Assembly: GCA_028689145.1 (NCBI GenBank)
Contig: JAQTWT010000003.1
Span: forward strand, 124,001 to 188,000
Direction of reading: 5' to 3'
Origin: Gallionella sp.
GTDB taxonomy: Bacteria; Pseudomonadota; Gammaproteobacteria; Burkholderiales; Gallionellaceae
DNA length: 64,000 bases
The position numbers and the translations under genes are program-made. Shown here one piece after another: positions 55,298 through 63,512 of the stretch; within the stretch, counting starts at the first letter, position 1; each line of letters opens with the position of its first letter. The notes beneath the pieces are model-generated. The model ran no database searches, had not been told where the DNA came from, and worked only from the letters and a program-made list of their open reading frames with translations.

Positions 55298-56569
55298 TTA
55301 ATCCAGACTTGGAACTGTCGATGCGTGAACTTCAGGTTTGTGGGCGGGTGCCTTGTGGTGTTTGACTTCGCCGGTCAGGATGCCGATGGCACCCTTTACG
55401 ATCAAGGTCAGCGACAGGAAGCCCATTGCCCAGACCATCAGCACATTGAAGTACTCGATCATCGTTGGCTGATATTCCGTGTACTCACCCATGGGGGACG
55501 GGCTGAAGGCAGGGAATACCAGGATCATCGGCTTTTCGATCAGGATCGCCATGAAGATCACGACACACAGCACCGGCAACCAGCGGTCATAGCTCTTCCT
55601 GATCCGCGGAATGGTGATCGCGATGAAACTCCCCGTCAGGGCGATCATCGTGCCCCAGAACCAAGGGACGTATCCGTTCAAACCGTTGTGCCCGAACATG
55701 CTGAATTTCAGCGAAGCCGAGTGCTCGGCGCTCGAATATAGGACAGAGAATATCTCGGCCGCAAATACCAGCATGATGATGCCCAGACTCCACCCGATGA
55801 TGGTCGACAGCAGATCAATCACCGAATCGTTGATCTGCAGCTTGGTGTGTTTGCGGATAAGCAGGAAGATCAGGATGATCAGTGAAGGCCCTGAGGCGCC
55901 CGCCATCGACAGGAAGCCGAATGGCAGCACAGCAGTGGCCCAGCTCGTGATACGCGCATTGCTGCTCAACACGAACGCGGTACAAATGTGGATGAGCGGC
56001 CCCCACACGATGGCCAGATAGATGATCGGGGTGAACCATCGTGCCAGCGCTTTGGTGCCGAATTCGCCGATATATTTCTTGTAGAGCAGATAGGTGATAC
56101 CGGCCATGTTAAGGAACAGATACACGTTCAGCACGATGGTGTCGTACACCAGCATGGAATTCGGGAAGTTGAGGAATCCGATGCCGGGAACCATATGCCA
56201 CAGGCGGTCTGGCCTCCCCATGTGGAACAGGATGAAGGTGATCCCCGTGGCGACAAAGACCATGGCCACGATCTCGCCGATTACCGCCAGTTCCTTCATG
56301 TCCTTGCGGTGGTAGAAGTAGCCGGGCGCCACCACCAGCACCGCCGCCGCTGCCACGTGTGCCGTAAAGATGAAGTTGGCGAAGAACAACTCCATCGGTA
56401 TCTGATCGGTCGCCCCAGTCAGAATCAGACCCTCGGTGAGCTGCCGGTAGGCGGTGAAGCAACCCACCAGGATGATGCCGATCAGAAACAGCAGCCATGC
56501 GTAGTACTTTGGGCCGCCCTTGATCGCGTACGAACCGAAGTCCGCCGCAAACGAAACTATTTTTCTCAT
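55298..56569 (-). CDS. NrfD/PsrC-like integral membrane subunit
   Basis: 423 residues with about ten hydrophobic helices, the pattern of NrfD/DsrP/PsrC quinone-interacting subunits. Visible segments include WLLFLIGIILVGCFTAYRQ, FIFTAHVAAAAVLVVAPGYFY, AMVFVATGITFILFHMGRPDR (a conserved GRPDR loop) and WFWGTMIALTGSFIAITIPR. A quinone site is likely on the periplasmic side. The gene lies eight bases after the ferredoxin gene and about 50 before the tetraheme gene, so the three form one complex in all likelihood. No large molybdopterin subunit is encoded nearby. Confidence 0.87.
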   Translation of the reverse strand: MRKIVSFAADFGSYAIKGGPKYYAWLLFLIGIILVGCFTAYRQLTEGLILTGATDQIPMELFFANFIFTAHVAAAAVLVVAPGYFYHRKDMKELAVIGEIVAMVFVATGITFILFHMGRPDRLWHMVPGIGFLNFPNSMLVYDTIVLNVYLFLNMAGITYLLYKKYIGEFGTKALARWFTPIIYLAIVWGPLIHICTAFVLSSNARITSWATAVLPFGFLSMAGASGPSLIILIFLLIRKHTKLQINDSVIDLLSTIIGWSLGIIMLVFAAEIFSVLYSSAEHSASLKFSMFGHNGLNGYVPWFWGTMIALTGSFIAITIPRIRKSYDRWLPVLCVVIFMAILIEKPMILVFPAFSPSPMGEYTEYQPTMIEYFNVLMVWAMGFLSLTLIVKGAIGILTGEVKHHKAPAHKPEVHASTVPSLD

Positions 56570-56577
56570 GTCGTACC

Positions 56578-57639
56578 TCAGCCCACGTAGTAAAAGAATT
56601 TCGGATAGGTGCCAAACTCTTCCTTGAACCTGAACACACGCTTGGTCGCCAGAATCTTTCTGACTTCACTTTCAGGATCGAGGAGGTTGCCGAACTTTCT
56701 GGCGCCGACCGGGCATGCTTCCAGGCAGGCTGGGTTGCGGCCTTCCCGCGTGCGTTGCGCGCAAAAGGTGCACTTTTCCATCACGCCCCGCATGCGCGGC
56801 CTGTTGCCGAAGTAGTGGGTATGGGGGTTCATCTCTTCCTTGGGCAGATTGGGCTCGCCCCAGTTGAATCGTCTGGCCTGATACGGGCAGGCAAGCTGAC
56901 ACATGCGGCAGCCGATGCACCAGTTGTAGTCGATCAGCACCACACCAGCCGAATCACGGAAGGTGGCGCGCACCGGGCAGGCTTTGACGCAGGGCGGTTT
57001 CTCACACTGCTGACACTGGACGGGGACGTAAAAGTGATCATTGTCGGGCGTGACGAGATCGTCGAAATGGCTTTGCGCCTCTTCGGTGCCTATTCCGCCC
57101 ACGCGCGTGTGGGCGTTCCCGCCCACCTGCACGCCATAGTCTCCGAACTGACTGGTCTCCGGATACCCTTTTTCCAGTTTGTCGGCCGAGAAAGCAAAAT
57201 TTCCCTTAGGGATCTTCATCACCTGGATCCACTGTACTTCGGGATCGTTGCGTGACTGGTTGTTCTCGTCCACACAGGCATGGACGCAGCGCCTGCAACC
57301 GATGCATTTTGAAATGTCGAGGGCGTAACCGAATAGCGTGTCCTCGGGGGCGGGTACATTTGAAACGGTCGTCTTCTTTTCGTATTTCGCCGTGTATCGT
57401 TTTTCCAAACGTTCGATGGCCTTTTCCTTCTCAACATCGGACATCAATACAAAATGGCCCTGAAAGAATTCGGCGACCGTGGTATCCGCATCCGCGCTCG
57501 CCGCCTCGACCGCCGCGCTGACTGAAGCGGGACCCGCGACCAGCGCGGTCGCACCGGTTAAACATACATTCTTCAGAAACTCGCGACGTCCTTCAATGGC
57601 GTCTTCGGTTGTGATCAGTTCTTTCTTTTCTTCCGACAT
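56578..57639 (-). CDS. Four-cluster [4Fe-4S] ferredoxin subunit (DsrO/HybA/QrcC type)
   Basis: 353 residues. Tat-type leader with GRREFLKN at 17-24 followed by a hydrophobic stretch to ~48. Sixteen cysteines in four sets: 112, 115, 118, 122; 209, 212, 217, 221; 241, 244, 247, 251; 290, 293, 305, 309. The arrangement fits periplasmic four-cluster ferredoxins that sit between a membrane quinone subunit and a heme or catalytic partner. It is the second conserved gene of the operon; the small Tat protein gene lies just upstream. Confidence 0.9.
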   Translation of the reverse strand: MSEEKKELITTEDAIEGRREFLKNVCLTGATALVAGPASVSAAVEAASADADTTVAEFFQGHFVLMSDVEKEKAIERLEKRYTAKYEKKTTVSNVPAPEDTLFGYALDISKCIGCRRCVHACVDENNQSRNDPEVQWIQVMKIPKGNFAFSADKLEKGYPETSQFGDYGVQVGGNAHTRVGGIGTEEAQSHFDDLVTPDNDHFYVPVQCQQCEKPPCVKACPVRATFRDSAGVVLIDYNWCIGCRMCQLACPYQARRFNWGEPNLPKEEMNPHTHYFGNRPRMRGVMEKCTFCAQRTREGRNPACLEACPVGARKFGNLLDPESEVRKILATKRVFRFKEEFGTYPKFFYYVG

Positions 57640-57674
57640 TGTTGTCTCCGGCTGCTGATGGTGTGAACGAATAT

Positions 57675-57938
57675 CTAGGCGGTCTCTTGCTTGTGGCAGG
57701 CCAGCAGATCGTTGAGTCGCTGATGCTTCTCGTCTTCGGACATTAACGTCATTTTGTTGCTTTTCACCGCCCGCTCCTGCAAGACGGCATCCCTTGCATT
57801 CAGGAGTCGTGCTTCTTCAGCCGTTACCTCGGCTTTCGGACTGATGGCTTTGGAGACGAAGCCTGCAGTTGCCACTACGCCCACTGCAGCCGCCGCTTTT
57901 TTGAAAAATGCCCGCCTACTGTTTTCTTCCTGTTTCAT
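57675..57938 (-). CDS. Small twin-arginine signal protein
   Basis: 87 residues from the ATG with a strong GAGGAG site six bases upstream; an upstream in-frame ATG is rejected for lack of one. Tat motif NSRRAFFKKAAAA at 6-18 with a hydrophobic core (VGVVATAGFVSKA). The remainder is hydrophilic and helical, with one Cys near the end (LLACHKQ). It resembles the small Tat-targeted proteins that accompany formate-dehydrogenase-type and Hme/Nrf-type operons. May escort or complement the ferredoxin subunit. No catalytic motif. Confidence 0.75.
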   Translation of the reverse strand: MKQEENSRRAFFKKAAAAVGVVATAGFVSKAISPKAEVTAEEARLLNARDAVLQERAVKSNKMTLMSEDEKHQRLNDLLACHKQETA

Positions 57939-58018
57939 GGCAACTCCTCGATACTTTCCATTCAAAAATCAGAAATTACAGTCCCTTTTTTGGTGTGGGA
58001 CTGCATTACAATCTGTAG

Positions 58019-58252
58019 TTATTCTTCTATCTTCCGGTGCATATGCGCGCGCAGACGACACAGGGCGTCGGTCAGGATCGCGTATCGCTCGAAAAAATCC
58101 ATAGTGAGTTTTGATGCATCAGCTTCACTCGTATGGGAATCGCCGACGGTACTCATCGCGATGCGCATAAGTTCTGTGAGTTGATCATGGAAGGCAGAGG
58201 CCTCAGCATCTGACGAAAAATCCAGAGACTTGCTCTTGGGGGAATATTTCAT
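58019..58252 (-). CDS. Hypothetical 77-residue protein
   Basis: Unrecognised. 77 residues, mostly helical and hydrophilic, with AFHDQLTELMRIAM and DFFERYAILTDALCRLRAHMHRK as the main amphipathic segments. No heme, metal or membrane motif. Same strand as the Tat/ferredoxin/NrfD genes and 80 bases before the Tat protein start, so it may be the first gene of that operon. No strong ribosome site is seen upstream of its ATG, so translation is uncertain. Confidence 0.45.
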   Translation of the reverse strand: MKYSPKSKSLDFSSDAEASAFHDQLTELMRIAMSTVGDSHTSEADASKLTMDFFERYAILTDALCRLRAHMHRKIEE

Positions 58253-58797
58253 GACTAGGTCGAATCAGCAGCTTTTCAACGTTCCGTCGTTGTAAGTGGT
58301 GCATTTGGAGAAATTGGATTTTCCATCCTCATGCCGCTAAACCTAGCGGTTGTTGCATGCAAATCCTCTGTTTAACATGCCGTAATGCCGCATCTGGCAT
58401 CACCGGCGGATCAGATTTCTTATCCATCAGCCACAGCAAATTAAAGTGTGCTAATGCTACCTGATAAATCATAGGGTCTTAAATAGCCCACTAGGGTCAT
58501 GCTGCAGAACTCAATCGGGTCAATATCCGGTGACAACAGTACAATTGTCCAAAAAACCTAGCGAACAACTAGAAAATAATCCACACTGAACTACATGTTC
58601 AGTTGTTCGCTTCTATAAAGCACTTCTCATGCCGTATGCGTCATTCAATTGTCAGTTCAGAAAATCGATTAACCGTTTAATCTGTTATGAATTTGTTGGG
58701 AGGACAAGTTCACCCTGTGGGTATAGCTGGTTTTGCTAGACATTGAAACGTTAAAGCCTTAGAGTTGCCGGGCTGAATTTAACGGGAGAAAAGCGAT
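58253..58797. other. 545-base intergenic region with inverted repeats
   Basis: It lies between divergent genes. A perfect 10-base inverted repeat, GCGAACAACT at 58561-58570 and AGTTGTTCGC at 58601-58610, encloses a smaller one (CTGAAC-TACAT-GTTCAG). It could be a regulator site or a mobile-element remnant. Much of the rest is A+T-rich with no gene. A promoter for the plus-strand cytochrome gene must lie here but I could not place it with confidence. Confidence 0.45.
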
Positions 58798-59562
58798 ATG
58801 ACAGCAAACACAAACCGGCGCGCGAAACGTTTTTATAACTGTACGCTGAGCGAAAAATTTCTGTACACATCGTTCCTGCTGTTGGTCGGTCTAGGCTACC
58901 TGATGGCCATTTCCTACCTGTATGTCACGCACGTAAATAACGATAAGCAGCCCGGGCTGTCGGTTGAAGATGTGGCGAATAGCTATTACGGTAACCGCAG
59001 CGGCACACGGCTTGAAGCTGCGATACGCGGATCAATGGCCGGGAACATCGACGAGGCCGACAGGGAAGTGATGGTGGCCTGGCTGAAAGACGGTGCGGAG
59101 CAGGAGCATTTCGACAAAGACATTAAACCGATTTTGCAGAAAAACTGCCTTGCCTGCCATGTGCAATCTTCCGGCATGAACTTGCCCGATTTCAGCACCT
59201 ACGAGGGGATACACAAGCTCGCGGAAGTGGATACCGGCATGTCAATCGCGAGTTTGCTCAAGCTGTCACACATCCACCTGTTCGGTATCAGCCTGCTGTT
59301 GTTCGCGGTGGGGTCGATTTTTATCCAGTCGGAAGTGAATGTCTGGTTCAAACGAACTCTGGTGCTTTCTCCGATGGTGGCGGTGTTTGTTGACGTGCTG
59401 TCATGGTTCCTGACCAAATACGATTCGCACTATGCCATCGTCGTCATTGTAGCGGGTGGGGTTCTGGGCGGTTCAATGGCGCTGCAATTACTCATCTCGC
59501 TGTACCAGATATGGTTCCTGAAGAAACCGGAACAGGCCGACGCGGTGTCGGAAACTTATTGA
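58798..59562 (+). CDS. Membrane-anchored monoheme c-type cytochrome
   Basis: 254 residues, start supported by GGGAGA upstream. Helix 1 at ~21-43 (EKFLYTSFLLLVGLGYLMAISYLY); heme motif CLACH at 117-121 in DIKPILQKNCLACHVQSSG; then GMNLPDFSTYEGI; then three further hydrophobic segments at about 148-170, 180-200 and 214-236. The heme domain resembles the cytochrome encoded at 50830-51228. Heme probably faces the periplasm with the C-terminal membrane part as an anchor or quinone module. It is convergent with the cysB-like gene. Partner proteins are not obvious. Confidence 0.8.
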   Translation: MTANTNRRAKRFYNCTLSEKFLYTSFLLLVGLGYLMAISYLYVTHVNNDKQPGLSVEDVANSYYGNRSGTRLEAAIRGSMAGNIDEADREVMVAWLKDGAEQEHFDKDIKPILQKNCLACHVQSSGMNLPDFSTYEGIHKLAEVDTGMSIASLLKLSHIHLFGISLLLFAVGSIFIQSEVNVWFKRTLVLSPMVAVFVDVLSWFLTKYDSHYAIVVIVAGGVLGGSMALQLLISLYQIWFLKKPEQADAVSETY

Positions 59563-59582
59563 CAAGGCTTCGGCATCTTTAA

Positions 59583-59607
59583 GCAGTGTGCGTGTTGCGC
59601 ATACTGC
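59583..59607. terminator. Bidirectional hairpin between cytochrome and cysB-like genes
   Basis: GCAGTGTGCG at 59583-59592 pairs with CGCATACTGC at 59598-59607 (one G-T wobble) around a 5-base loop. It sits in the 46-base gap of two convergent genes and could terminate both. On the minus side a short TTAAAG follows; no long T-run. Confidence 0.55.
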
Positions 59608-59608
59608 C

Positions 59609-60535
59609 TCAAAGCGGAACATGCATGGCCTTGGCAACGACCTCGCGGGTAAGATGCGGGGCGAACAGTTCGACAAAGTCATAGGCATAGCCGCGCAAGT
59701 ATTCATTCTTGCGGATCGCGATGCGCGTCGTGTTCGGTTTGAACAGATGCCGTGTTCCAATCATGCGCAGGTGCCGGTCGCGTTCCGGAATGAAAGCGAT
59801 CTCGGCGAGGATACCGATGCCCAGCCCCAGCTCCACATAGGTCTTGATCACGTCGGCATCAATTGCGGTGAGCGCGATATTCGGATCGATACCTGCCATG
59901 TTGAATGCCTCGTTTATCTTGCCGCGTCCGCTGAAGGCGAAGTCGTAAGTGATGATGGGGTACCTCGCGATTTTTGCCAGCGTTAATTTCTTTTCCTCCA
60001 GCAGCGGATGTCTGGGCGGCACGACCACGCAGTGGTGCCATTCATAACACGGTAGCGTGACGAGGTCGTCATACAGCGTCAGGCTTTCGGTCGCGATCGC
60101 AATATCCGCTTCACCATTCAATACCTGTTCGGCGATCTGCGTCGGATTGCCCTGATGCAGTCCGAGCTTGACCTTGGGGTAAAGTCTGATGAATTGCTTT
60201 ACCACCGGCGGCAGGACATAGCGCGCCTGGGTGTGGGTGGTGGCGATGGTCAGGTGGCCGCTGTCCTGCGAATGAAATTCCTGTCCAACCTGACGCAGGT
60301 TTTCCGCATCCTGCAGGATGCGTTGCGCAATATCCAGAATAATCTTGCCGGGTTCGGTGATCGCGACAACACGCTTGCCGTTGCGCACGAAAACATCGAC
60401 ACCCAATTCCTGTTCCAGCTGCTTGATCTGTTTGCTGATGTTGGGCTGAGAGGTATACAGCGCATCGGCGGCATCCGATATCTTCAGGCCGCGCCGCGCG
60501 ATTTCATTGAAATAACGCAATTGCTGCAGGTTCAT
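59609..60535 (-). CDS. cysB: CysB-like LysR-family regulator
   Basis: 308 residues. N-terminal winged helix-turn-helix (LQQLRYFNEIARRGLKISDAADALYTSQPNISKQIKQLE) with the CysB-typical spacing; the sensor domain has TIATTHTQARYVLPPVVKQF and NGEADIAIATE, with a TTHTQARY segment involved in sulfate/N-acetylserine sensing in CysB. It is divergent from TauE/cysI/cysH-like genes, the expected placement for the activator of sulfate assimilation. Cbl is the main alternative, but CysB is the better fit in this context. Confidence 0.9.
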   Translation of the reverse strand: MNLQQLRYFNEIARRGLKISDAADALYTSQPNISKQIKQLEQELGVDVFVRNGKRVVAITEPGKIILDIAQRILQDAENLRQVGQEFHSQDSGHLTIATTHTQARYVLPPVVKQFIRLYPKVKLGLHQGNPTQIAEQVLNGEADIAIATESLTLYDDLVTLPCYEWHHCVVVPPRHPLLEEKKLTLAKIARYPIITYDFAFSGRGKINEAFNMAGIDPNIALTAIDADVIKTYVELGLGIGILAEIAFIPERDRHLRMIGTRHLFKPNTTRIAIRKNEYLRGYAYDFVELFAPHLTREVVAKAMHVPL

Positions 60536-60547
60536 GGCATCGTTCCT

Positions 60548-60597
60548 TTATTCCATATAGTTATAAGTTGCTAACATAATACCATTTAGGAATATAA
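60548..60597 (+). promoter_or_regulatory. Candidate CysB-binding region
   Basis: In the divergent gap between the cysB-like gene and the TauE-type gene a TTATTCC at 60548-60554 and a GGAATATAA at 60589-60597 face each other, with an ATAGTTATAA stretch between. TTATTCC-type half sites are known from CysB operators. The region is A+T-rich and suited to an activator site and promoter for the plus-strand sulfur genes. Prediction from pattern only. Confidence 0.4.
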
Positions 60598-60643
60598 CAA
60601 GGCGCAACTAGAATGCGCTCCTGAATAATTTTTGGCGGCTCAC

Positions 60644-61426
60644 ATGGACTGGTTATACACGTTGTCGGGCTTTCTGGTCGGTTTGATCGTCGGCGTGACC
60701 GGCGTGGGTGGAGGGTCGCTGATGACACCGCTGCTGGTGCTGTTCTTTGGGGTATCCCCGGCGACTGCGGTGGGTACCGATCTGCTGTATGCCTCACTGA
60801 CCAAATCGCTGGGCGGCTGGGTGCATAGCCGCAAAGGTTCGGTGGATTGGAAAGTGGTCGGGTTGTTGAGCCTGGGTAGTTTTCCGGCCGCGCTGGCTAC
60901 CATCGCGATGTTGAAATTCCTCGCGCTGGATGAAAAATCCCTGCGCGGTCTGGTGACCGGCGTGTTGAGTGTGGCTCTGTTGGCGACAGCGGCGGCGTTG
61001 TTGTTGAAAGACTGGATCAAGAAGCTGGCGCGGCGTACGGATGGCACGGTGTACGAACTGCATCACCGCTACCTGCCAACCGCGACAATTGTGACGGGCA
61101 TCATCGTCGGTACATTGGTCACGATCTCCTCGATCGGCGCAGGCGTGCTGGGTACGGTCGCTCTGTTGTTTCTGTATCCGCGCATGTCGGCAGTCAAGGT
61201 GGTGGGTACCGACATCGTGCATGCCGTACCGCTGACCGCTGTTGCGGGCATGGGCCATATGGCGCTGGGAACGGTGGACTTTGTATTGCTTGGCAGCCTG
61301 CTGTTGGGCTCGTTGCCGGGTATCTACATTGGCAGCCACTTGAGTTCGAAGGTTCCGGAAAATGTGTTGCGCCCGGTTCTGGCGAGCATGCTGCTGATTA
61401 TCGGCATCAAGATGGTGATGTATTAA
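60644..61426 (+). CDS. TauE/SafE-family sulfite/sulfonate exporter
   Basis: 260 residues from the ATG preceded by GGCGG; a TTG 12 bases earlier is rejected. Eight or so membrane helices with the family repeat: GLIVGVTGVGGGSLMTPLLV near the N-terminus and LVTISSIGAGVLGTVALLFLYP in the second half. TauE/SafE proteins move sulfite, sulfonates or related anions. Here it stands between the CysB-like regulator and the sulfite reductase gene (15 bases before it), so a role in handling sulfite or sulfate is likely. Confidence 0.87.
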   Translation: MDWLYTLSGFLVGLIVGVTGVGGGSLMTPLLVLFFGVSPATAVGTDLLYASLTKSLGGWVHSRKGSVDWKVVGLLSLGSFPAALATIAMLKFLALDEKSLRGLVTGVLSVALLATAAALLLKDWIKKLARRTDGTVYELHHRYLPTATIVTGIIVGTLVTISSIGAGVLGTVALLFLYPRMSAVKVVGTDIVHAVPLTAVAGMGHMALGTVDFVLLGSLLLGSLPGIYIGSHLSSKVPENVLRPVLASMLLIIGIKMVMY

Positions 61427-61441
61427 ACAAAGGAAAATGCA

Positions 61442-63481
61442 ATGAGCTTGAACACACAAAATTTATCCGATTTGGCCGAGATCGACCGTTTCGAGCAAGC
61501 GGTTCAGACATTCTTCAACGGCCATATAGATGCCGATCGCTTCACTGCCGTACGTTTGCAGCAGGGCGTGTACGGGCAGCGCCAGGAAGGCGTGAATATG
61601 GTGCGGACCAAAGTGCCGGGCGGACGGCTCACGCCCGCGCAGCTGGATGCGCTGGCGGATGTCGCTGAAATCTATTCGCAGCGCGGCATCGCGCATGTCA
61701 CCACGCGCCAGACGGTGCAGATACATTTTGTGCCGCTGGCCAAATCGCCCGACGCATTGCGCCGCCTGGCCCAGGCCGGGTTGACCACGCGCGAGGCATG
61801 CGGCAACGCGGTGCGCAATATGACGGCGTGCGGTCTGTCAGGCGTATGCCCGCGCGAGCATGTCGACGTTGGCGTGCATGTTGACGGTGCGACGCGGCAC
61901 TTTCTGCGCAACCCGCTGAACCAGCAGCTGCCGCGCAAATTCAAGACCAGTTTTTCCGGTTGCGAGGCCGATTGCGCGCAATCCCTGATACATGATGCAG
62001 GGGTGGTGGCGGTCAAGAAGAACGGCCAGCATGGTTTCATGGTGAAGGCGGGCGGGGGGTTGGGGCATAAGCCTCACGAAGCTATCGTGGTGGAAGAATT
62101 CATTCCCGAAAGCGCGTTGCTGTTCTCGCTGGAAGCGCTGGTGACCTTGCACAACAAGTATTCCGACCGCACCAAGCGCGCCAAGTCGCGCATCAAATTT
62201 CTGGTCGAGCGTTTTGGTGTGCAGGGTTTTTTGGAAAAATATCGCGAGGAATTTGTCCGTACCAGTGAAGCGTTGGCAGGGAAGCCATACCCGCAAGGCG
62301 CATGGCGCGAGCAGAGTGGCGGCGAGATACCGGGTCCAGGCGCGCCGCGCAAGCTGTTTGCGCAGCATCAGCAGGGGATGTTTGTGCTGCCGGTGGCACT
62401 GCCAACAGGAGATATTACAGCTGCGCAATTACGCGGCATCGCCGCATTGTTGCGCGCGCATAAGTTGAGCGAAATACATACTACGCAGGATCAGAATCTG
62501 GCCATCCTGAATATTTCACAGGAAAAGCTGGACGTGCTGCGCGAGGCGTTGGGAGCTCTGGGATTGCGCGAACCGGGCACTGGCGACAACGTGGTGGCCT
62601 GCCCCGGTTCCGCCACCTGCCGATTGGGTATCACCTCCAGCATGGTGGTCGCGCCCAAGCTGTCAGGCGGTGCGCGGGATCTGCGCATCCGCGTGTCCGG
62701 TTGCCACAACGGTTGCGCGCAGCCTGAGACCGGCGACATCGGTATCTACGGCGAAGGCAAACGGCTGCACGGCAAGCTGGTACCGCATTACCAGATTTAT
62801 CTGGGCGGCAACGGCATGGGCGGCGGCGCGCTGGCACTGAAAGGGCCGGCAGTTCCGGCGGCACGCATCGAACAGGCGGTGACACGGGTGGAACAAGCCT
62901 ATCAAGCAGGCGGATCGGGAAGTTTCTCAGCATGGGTGCGCGCGCAGCAGCCGGATTATTTCAGGGCGCTGCTGGCAGAGCTCATCGAAGTAAAAGCTGC
63001 GGATGTTGCGGCGGTTATGCGCGATCACGGCGATACCGGCGACTTCCGTGTGGTGAATCTGGGAGGCGGCGAATGCGCGGGTGCAAGCCAGGTAACGATA
63101 GGTGCCAATTTTTTCGAGGCTGCACACGAGCGCGAATACCGCAACGCGCTGGTATTTCAGCGCAAGTTCGACGAGGCGGCGCAGTGCAATGAGGCGATTT
63201 TGCGTTTGCTTGGTTCTGGTGTTGCGCAATTGCTGGGCGGCATCCGCAACGACGACTTGGGCAAACTTGCGGCGCAATTGCAGCTACTGGTGCCGGGTGC
63301 GATTGCCGACGGGTTTGCGCGGATAGTTGCTGACATGGCGGATGAGGATGAAATTAGTGCCGAAAAGCTTGCACTGATCAGCGCGGCGGTGGATGGCTGG
63401 ACAGTGAAGGTGGCGGCATATGCGGCGGAGCTGGATGAACAACTGGATTTGAGTGAGGCTGTGGCCGGCTTAACGGTGTAG
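61442..63481 (+). CDS. cysI: Nitrite/sulfite reductase hemoprotein (CysI-like)
   Basis: 679 residues, longer than the usual ~550-580. N-terminal ferredoxin-like half: YGQRQEGVNMVRTKVPGG and HVTTRQTVQIHFVPL. Cysteine pairs occur in both pseudo-repeats: C(GLSGV)C with SGCEADC in the first half, and C(PGSAT)C with SGCHNGC in the second; the latter is the siroheme/[4Fe-4S] site. It reduces sulfite to sulfide for cysteine synthesis, judging by cysH next door. The last ~170 residues are an extension not typical of CysI. A AAAGGA site precedes the ATG. Confidence 0.88.
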   Translation: MSLNTQNLSDLAEIDRFEQAVQTFFNGHIDADRFTAVRLQQGVYGQRQEGVNMVRTKVPGGRLTPAQLDALADVAEIYSQRGIAHVTTRQTVQIHFVPLAKSPDALRRLAQAGLTTREACGNAVRNMTACGLSGVCPREHVDVGVHVDGATRHFLRNPLNQQLPRKFKTSFSGCEADCAQSLIHDAGVVAVKKNGQHGFMVKAGGGLGHKPHEAIVVEEFIPESALLFSLEALVTLHNKYSDRTKRAKSRIKFLVERFGVQGFLEKYREEFVRTSEALAGKPYPQGAWREQSGGEIPGPGAPRKLFAQHQQGMFVLPVALPTGDITAAQLRGIAALLRAHKLSEIHTTQDQNLAILNISQEKLDVLREALGALGLREPGTGDNVVACPGSATCRLGITSSMVVAPKLSGGARDLRIRVSGCHNGCAQPETGDIGIYGEGKRLHGKLVPHYQIYLGGNGMGGGALALKGPAVPAARIEQAVTRVEQAYQAGGSGSFSAWVRAQQPDYFRALLAELIEVKAADVAAVMRDHGDTGDFRVVNLGGGECAGASQVTIGANFFEAAHEREYRNALVFQRKFDEAAQCNEAILRLLGSGVAQLLGGIRNDDLGKLAAQLQLLVPGAIADGFARIVADMADEDEISAEKLALISAAVDGWTVKVAAYAAELDEQLDLSEAVAGLTV

Positions 63482-63512
63482 GTGCGGCTTGGCGGATATA
63501 GGAGATACGGAT

